Origin: Climacium dendroides
Taxonomy: Eukaryota > Streptophyta > Bryopsida > Hypnales > Climaciaceae
Assembly (NCBI GenBank): GCA_950106755.1
Contig: OX467089.1
Location: 20,503,345 to 20,567,344 of the forward strand
Direction: 5' to 3'
Length of the DNA: 64,000 bases
Shown: positions 59,195-64,000 of the stretch, in pieces
Layout of the letters: the number at the start of each line of letters is the position of its first letter
Numbering within the stretch: the first letter of the stretch is position 1
Made by a program: the position numbers and the translations under genes
The notes under the pieces: generated by a model
Seen by the model: the letters and a program-made list of their open reading frames with translations, nothing else
Told to the model about the DNA's origin: nothing
Database searches by the model: none

Positions 59195-59685
59195 CATTTC
59201 TTCTCTTGCCTTTACACTTCTTTGCACTTCTATGATTTTGTGCTTGTGTGAGCTTTGAGCTTTCATGATTTCAATTTTCTATTGCTACTACCAAATGATT
59301 TTGAGATATTTATTTAATTGAAGCGATTTTGGATTCCACAACAATTAAGTTGTTCACAAAGTTTTTGAGATTTATAAGTTTTTCTTTTCAATTCTTCAAT
59401 TTGGGTTGCCATTTTTTTTAACAATTGAGTCAAATTTCTAATGCATTCTAATGTATGTGTATTTTTTATAGTATTTACCATTGCATATGTTTCATTCATC
59501 ATTCAATAAATTTCTATTGCAAAATTCAATATATACTTATTTATAAAAAAATTATACAAAGATTTTAGTCATTTTTATTTGAGGATTTATTGAAATTTTT
59601 GTTTTGCATTCTATCTAATACATAAATCTTTTTATAAAATTCTAATGATGAATGCGTAGCATAGCAAGCGCCAATCACTAGTTAA
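59195..59685. repeat. Direct duplication, copy 2 (about 490 bp, AT-rich)
   Basis: Copy 2 of the block at 58,383-58,868, diverged by many substitutions and small indels, so the duplication is not recent. About 326 bp separate the copies. Confidence 0.75.
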
Positions 59686-59706
59686 TTAATAAAGTCACAA
59701 TACATC

Positions 59707-60300
59707 TTAGTGTGCAAATTTCTCTTCGTAATAGACTTCCTTGATCATGCTACGACAACGTATTGAGACAACAGAACCAATTGCAAATCGAGTCAACTGA
59801 ATGATAAGTGGAACGCAAAATGCTTGAGCCGGCCTGTTCAGGGATCGATCGACTATCTTCAATTTTGTTAGAATGGTGATTCCGGCGCAAACAATTGTGA
59901 TAGACGTCAACACAACACCCTCAAAAACTAGGACAGTTCAACGATTGAACCGAAATTTCGTTTACTTGGAGCGACTTAGGCGTCAAAAATTGTGACATAT
60001 ATCTTCACAAAGATCTAATTTCAGGGCTAAAACTAGGACAGGTATGGATTTATGTTTCAGGCCGCAGGTGGTATAGTTTTAAAGTGCCAAATGAATTAAT
60101 TAGAGCCAAAGAAACAAAAACAGAAATCTCCAAAATCCAGGTGAAATCTCGATCAGACTAGCTAGGATATCCAACATAAATGTACAAACAATGATCGATC
60201 CAATTCATCAAGCTCAGGCGTGCTCAAGTATACCTGGATACGGCATCGCATCGAAGTAAATGCTCCGGCCACTAGAAGGTGCGTCTCAATTGAATTAATC
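59707..60300 (-). pseudogene. Possible membrane-protein exon remnants
   Basis: A minus-strand frame at 59,937-59,707 reads a hydrophobic segment (VLTSITIVCAGITILTKL) and ends KEVYYEEKFAH stop, preceded by a plausible CCTAG acceptor. Upstream at about 60,290-60,232 a frame reads EINSIETHLLVAGAFTSM before a CCAG/GTATAC donor. They could be terminal exons of a small membrane protein or relics of one, perhaps related to ankyrin-PGG proteins. I cannot show that they join in phase. Confidence 0.22.
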
Positions 60301-60329
60301 TCCGATCGATCGGCGTCGAGTGCTGATCG

Positions 60330-60369
60330 ATGCGTGGCGTCAATGGCGTCGAGTGCTGACGCCACGCAT
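60330..60369. repeat. Perfect 12-bp hairpin overlapping a direct repeat
   Basis: ATGCGTGGCGTC (60,330-60,341) pairs exactly with GACGCCACGCAT (60,358-60,369) around a 16-nt loop. GGCGTCGAGTGCTGA also occurs twice in tandem here (about 60,312 and 60,345). Confidence 0.6.
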
Positions 60370-60788
60370 ATCACTTAATTATGCATACACTAATTAAAAT
60401 CCATATACTGGTAACATAGACGGAGTATAATATATATTTATATGGAAGCGAAGAAGGACAACCTCCCCCAATATATACAGTAAAATCTAAGGTGACCCCT
60501 TCAATATAATGCAGCACAGAAGAGCCCTCAAGTTGCGGCCAGTTGAAGCAGACTTGCACAAAAGTTGCACAAACAGAGTCACAGCTGCGAACAGCAAACT
60601 CTGCACCTTCAGCTTTTCAAGAGCGGGAACTCTCCAATTCCTTATTGAGCCAGTGTAAATCAAGAGTGGCTTTCAGTGTTCAAGATCCACATTCATTCTC
60701 AACAGGCTGATTTCTAATGAAACAAAAATCCATCTACCAGGCAACGTACAAGGGAATTGTTGTCCAAGTTTAAATGTCTACATCTGAA
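60370..60788. other. 3' flank of the ankyrin gene
   Basis: Should hold the 3' UTR of the minus-strand ankyrin gene. No other gene seen. Confidence 0.35.
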
Positions 60789-62675
60789 TCAATTTGAAAG
60801 AATTCGTGGCTTCACAACTACTGGCATCTTGAATGGCTTCCTCGTCCTAAACGACAACTGCTTTACTCTGTAGTACATGGCCCTACTAAAATATGATAAA
60901 AATGCTAGAACTGTGACACTCACAAATGTCACTGTGAACACAAAACACACCAACTCCCTCACTCTCCCAGACTGACCCATCCCAAACTCGCTACAGGAGA
61001 AGCTAAAAAGCATGGTAGCCAGAGACAACAATAAAAAGTAGCTTGCCAATGCCACCAGCACTCGCACACGTCGCACTTTATGTCCAATATACTCGCTATG
61101 CCACACACTGGAATGCCTCCCAACATACAGCCCAAATGAGAACGGCAAGGCCGCACAGGCTCCCAGGATGGTTGAAACGATGGATGTCAAGAATGTCATC
61201 GGCTCAGTGATGTACAACAATGAATAGGTATGGCCATTACCATTGTTGTCTGTCAAGGGTTTAACACAACTGGCATAGGAATTCCCTGCCATCAAAACAG
61301 CCACCACGAGAATGGCATTAGCAGCCGTGACATTAGTATCCTGCTCCTTATGCAACATGCCAATATACTCCTTCACATCTGTGCGTCGCATCAGATGCTC
61401 ACATACATCCCTATTCCCAAGAGCATAAGCATAATCCAGAGCCGTTTTGTTGAACTTGTCCTTCCTGTTAGCATGCAACACCCATCCTTGCTCCAGACAC
61501 AATGCTTCCACCACATCCAGTTGACCAGAGATTGTCGCAATGTGTAAAGGGGTTTGGTTTCTTTCCTGATCCAGAGTCATATTTGCAAGGTGGGGTTGCC
61601 ACTTCAGAATTTGGGGGATCAAGGTGGCGCCATAGCCGCAATGGGACTCGATTGCCCAGAACGTGAGAGACGAGGAGCCTTGCAGCCGTTGTTCCAGCTC
61701 CTTGAGTAAAAACGCCGCAACTTCGTAGTGCGTGGTTGTTTCGAGAAGCTCGATGAAGGTTTTTGTGAGGGACTTTGAAGTGGAGACGTAATGGGGGATC
61801 CAGTCTTGGAGGATTTGGAGATGGCCGCCGCGGACGGCGTGGTGTAAAGGTGACAGCGACTCGTCGTCGTGAGTGTGCAGTGTGTGCGGCGCGCGGCGCA
61901 GAAGCAAACGCACGACCTCGTGGTGACCTTTCTGCGCGGCCAAGTGCACAGCCAAGCGGCCTCGGGTGTCTGTCGCCAGCACCACGGCCACAAAAGAATT
62001 CGTATTGTCCGCAGCAGAAGCTGCCACATCGGCGGCGAGAAGCTCCGCCACGACGGCGGTGAGGTTATTCTCGGCCGCGTAGTGAAGCGCGGTCCTGCCA
62101 CGGCTGTCCCTCGCGGTCAAAAACCCTAACCCGTTCGTTGCAGATGCATTCACGAGCAAGCGCACGACTTCCCATTTCGAATCAGTCTTGCTCGTAGCAT
62201 TTCCATCCCCACAAGCGCAATGGAGCGCAGTCCGATGATCAAGCGTCGTGGCAGTCAAAGCCACGCGACGGTCACGCAAAAGAGACTCCACGAGGTCGGA
62301 ACGCGATAAGGAACACGCCAAGTGCAGCGGTGTCAACCCCTTTGTGCAAACCACATTGAGGTCGACCTCGGGAAGTGTTAGCAATAGGTGTAAGACGTCT
62401 GTCCCGCGCAGCACCGCCGCGTGCAGCAGCGTCGTGGGAGCGCCGCGGGAGGGATTCTCCGGGACGGGGTTGTTGACGTTTTGGCGAATCTCGGTGTGTG
62501 AAAGGAATGCCCGGCAGACGCCTACGTCGGGATTGCGAATGATCGCGCGTTGACAGGCGATGAGGCCTGCATCCCGCGCGATGAGCGATCCGGGGGGTAA
62601 GCGGTAGAACCAGTCGAGTACCTCTTGCTCACTCGCAACATGCGCAATGCTACAGAGGGACTCCACGGAGTCCAT
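60789..62675 (-). CDS. Ankyrin-repeat membrane protein, 628 aa
   Basis: A single uninterrupted coding exon. The N-terminal two thirds contain about eight ankyrin repeats (for example TTLLHAAVLRGTDVLHLLL, GLTPLHLACSLSRSDLVESL, GRTALHYAAENN, GRLAVHLAAQKGHHEVVRLL, QTPLHIATISGQLDVVEAL). The C-terminal third has four hydrophobic segments (ANAILVVAVLMAG, MTFLTSIVSTILGACAAL, VLVALASYFLLLSLATML, LVCFVFTVTFVSVTVLAF), the layout of plant ankyrin-PGG proteins such as the ACD6-like group, although the Pro-Gly-Gly signature after the first segment is absent. Such proteins sit in membranes and several act in defence or ion responses; the role here is unknown. I chose ATG 62,675 because the preceding TTTTTTGCAG is a good splice acceptor, implying a 5' UTR intron or a short upstream exon. 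Confidence 0.85.
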   Translation of the reverse strand: MDSVESLCSIAHVASEQEVLDWFYRLPPGSLIARDAGLIACQRAIIRNPDVGVCRAFLSHTEIRQNVNNPVPENPSRGAPTTLLHAAVLRGTDVLHLLLTLPEVDLNVVCTKGLTPLHLACSLSRSDLVESLLRDRRVALTATTLDHRTALHCACGDGNATSKTDSKWEVVRLLVNASATNGLGFLTARDSRGRTALHYAAENNLTAVVAELLAADVAASAADNTNSFVAVVLATDTRGRLAVHLAAQKGHHEVVRLLLRRAPHTLHTHDDESLSPLHHAVRGGHLQILQDWIPHYVSTSKSLTKTFIELLETTTHYEVAAFLLKELEQRLQGSSSLTFWAIESHCGYGATLIPQILKWQPHLANMTLDQERNQTPLHIATISGQLDVVEALCLEQGWVLHANRKDKFNKTALDYAYALGNRDVCEHLMRRTDVKEYIGMLHKEQDTNVTAANAILVVAVLMAGNSYASCVKPLTDNNGNGHTYSLLYITEPMTFLTSIVSTILGACAALPFSFGLYVGRHSSVWHSEYIGHKVRRVRVLVALASYFLLLSLATMLFSFSCSEFGMGQSGRVRELVCFVFTVTFVSVTVLAFLSYFSRAMYYRVKQLSFRTRKPFKMPVVVKPRILSN

Positions 62676-64000
62676 TTCCGCAACAACCTGCAAAAAATGA
62701 AGGTTACATCTTCAACTATATGTTGCACAGGCTATCATACTCTTGGATGCAAGGCTATGGTGGTAATGTTGGATATGCTACATGAGGCTTTCATCATTCT
62801 TCAACGCGATGTCTATTGATGGTACTATGTCACTATCTGCGAAGCTGTTAACATCGAATCCAAGCCTTGGCTATGGCGGTGACCATTCTTCTAGTTCCTC
62901 GATCGAACTGAAAACTGCTCGGAAAGAATTCTCGCTACGAATGTTTGATAAGAGGCTGCTTGGGTTCCATCTTTTCAACATTTTCAAATGAACTTTGACA
63001 TAGTTTGTCAAACTAGCTCTTCATTACGTTGCTCTTGAAACCAGAGTGATTCTACTTCCAAAGGGCCTGCAAACTGAAGCAAGAATCAAGGACCCAGTAA
63101 GGAAATCCTAAACAAGACCGTCAACAAAGAACAAAATTGGGTACTGGCCAACTACAACACATGTGGGTACAAAGCGTGGACTTGATTGCATGTACATGAT
63201 TGCTTGAACATGATTGCGTATTAAGATACCAGCATGGAAATTGCGGGATGCGATTGACAATCGCTTCCACGTCGACTGACCAGTCGACTGGAATCAATGC
63301 TACAAATTCTTGGGTCATCGCACGCCAACTGTCAAAAGAGGTGCAGTGAAGGTTTTAGTCTAAAAGCCATGCCTTTTCTTCTTCATTTTTGAAGAAGCCA
63401 ATGTGGTGATATAAAATATTATACTGGTGCTCCAAATTTCAACGTTCATCCACATGTTGCACGTATTGGTCCCAACAATCCCAGAACCTATTAACTCTTA
63501 AACATCCACAAGGACGTTTGGTGTCTAATGGATGACACAAAATCTTTCTCATAGGATAGAAATGCAACAGTTCATCCTCATAATATTGTTGTGAAAAGAG
63601 AAGGGTCTTCTATAGTAGTTTGACTTCAAATGAGTCCTTTTGCAATTTTTTAACGATAATTCACACTAAAGGGATGATTCCAATCATTACAATGTCTGTA
63701 CACTCCAAAAAAAAGTGTTAAGTCCAATTGTGGAGTTATTTAGCAACTCAAAGGAAGAGCCCATTTCACTAGGTCAATATTCTTCATAACTTCCAATCAT
63801 GGCCCAAGGTTCTACAAATATTGGCACACCGCACTCTATGTATATATCCCTCAAAATAGTCTAGATAGTTCAAACTTGTCATGCCTGTCGTTGTATCCAA
63901 GACTAGCAAATTCCAAGTATAATGTAGAACTTGAAGAAATTAAGAGATATGAGAGGCTATAGGAATGAATTAGTGCATATAGATTATGAGTCAATGAAAT
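62676..64000. other. Upstream flank of the ankyrin gene and spacer
   Basis: A probable 5' UTR intron of the ankyrin gene starts at about 62,685 going upstream. No supported gene follows. The block at about 63,490-63,620 is a diverged direct copy of about 52,850-52,990. Confidence 0.4.

Noticed and set aside
61775..62553. Plus-strand frames opposite the ankyrin gene
   Set aside because: Antisense shadows in GC-rich ankyrin coding sequence; Arg/Gly-rich without domains.

Overview
The window looks like nuclear DNA of a land plant, most likely a moss. Genes carry many small GT-AG introns, spacers are AT-rich and crowded with transposon remains, and the gene content (SEC10, a class I formin, CDKF, a TIR-NB-LRR relic, ankyrin membrane protein) is plant. 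The best clue is that SEC10 and a class I formin are one gene. From memory, such a fusion is known in the moss Physcomitrium patens as For1F. I cannot name the species.

Layout. 1-5.5 kb is spacer with a Stowaway-like MITE. 5.5-19.8 kb (minus strand) is the SEC10-formin fusion: 24 small exons rebuild a whole exocyst subunit SEC10, and exon 25 is a 3.3-kb exon that carries a repeat linker and a very large FH1 domain, followed by three exons that finish FH2. I traced 28 exons whose phases all agree, giving 2,333 residues. Retention of the intron at the junction would instead give an 820-residue SEC10. 20-35.8 kb is spacer with a decayed Ty1/copia piece, a dead minus-strand coiled-coil ORF between inverted repeats, two CACTA-type foldback MITEs and other hairpins.

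35.8-46.4 kb is one full Ty3/gypsy-type LTR retrotransposon (10,530 bp) with 2,098-bp LTRs that I read as identical and two intact ORFs. It sits about 1 kb upstream of a CDKF-type kinase gene (47.4-51.0 kb, plus strand, 4 exons, 1,009 residues) whose activation segment holds an insert of roughly 675 residues. 53.4-56.9 kb (minus) is a TIR-NB-LRR pseudogene with several stops and frameshifts. 60.8-62.7 kb (minus) is an intact ankyrin-repeat protein with four C-terminal membrane segments. The rest is spacer with duplicated noncoding blocks.

How the genes relate. The fusion gene would physically join vesicle tethering (exocyst) to actin filament assembly (formin) in polarised secretion. CDKF is the plant CDK-activating-kinase kinase. 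The TNL relic and ankyrin protein are typical of fast-changing defence-type loci. Nothing in the sequence suggests that these loci are co-regulated.
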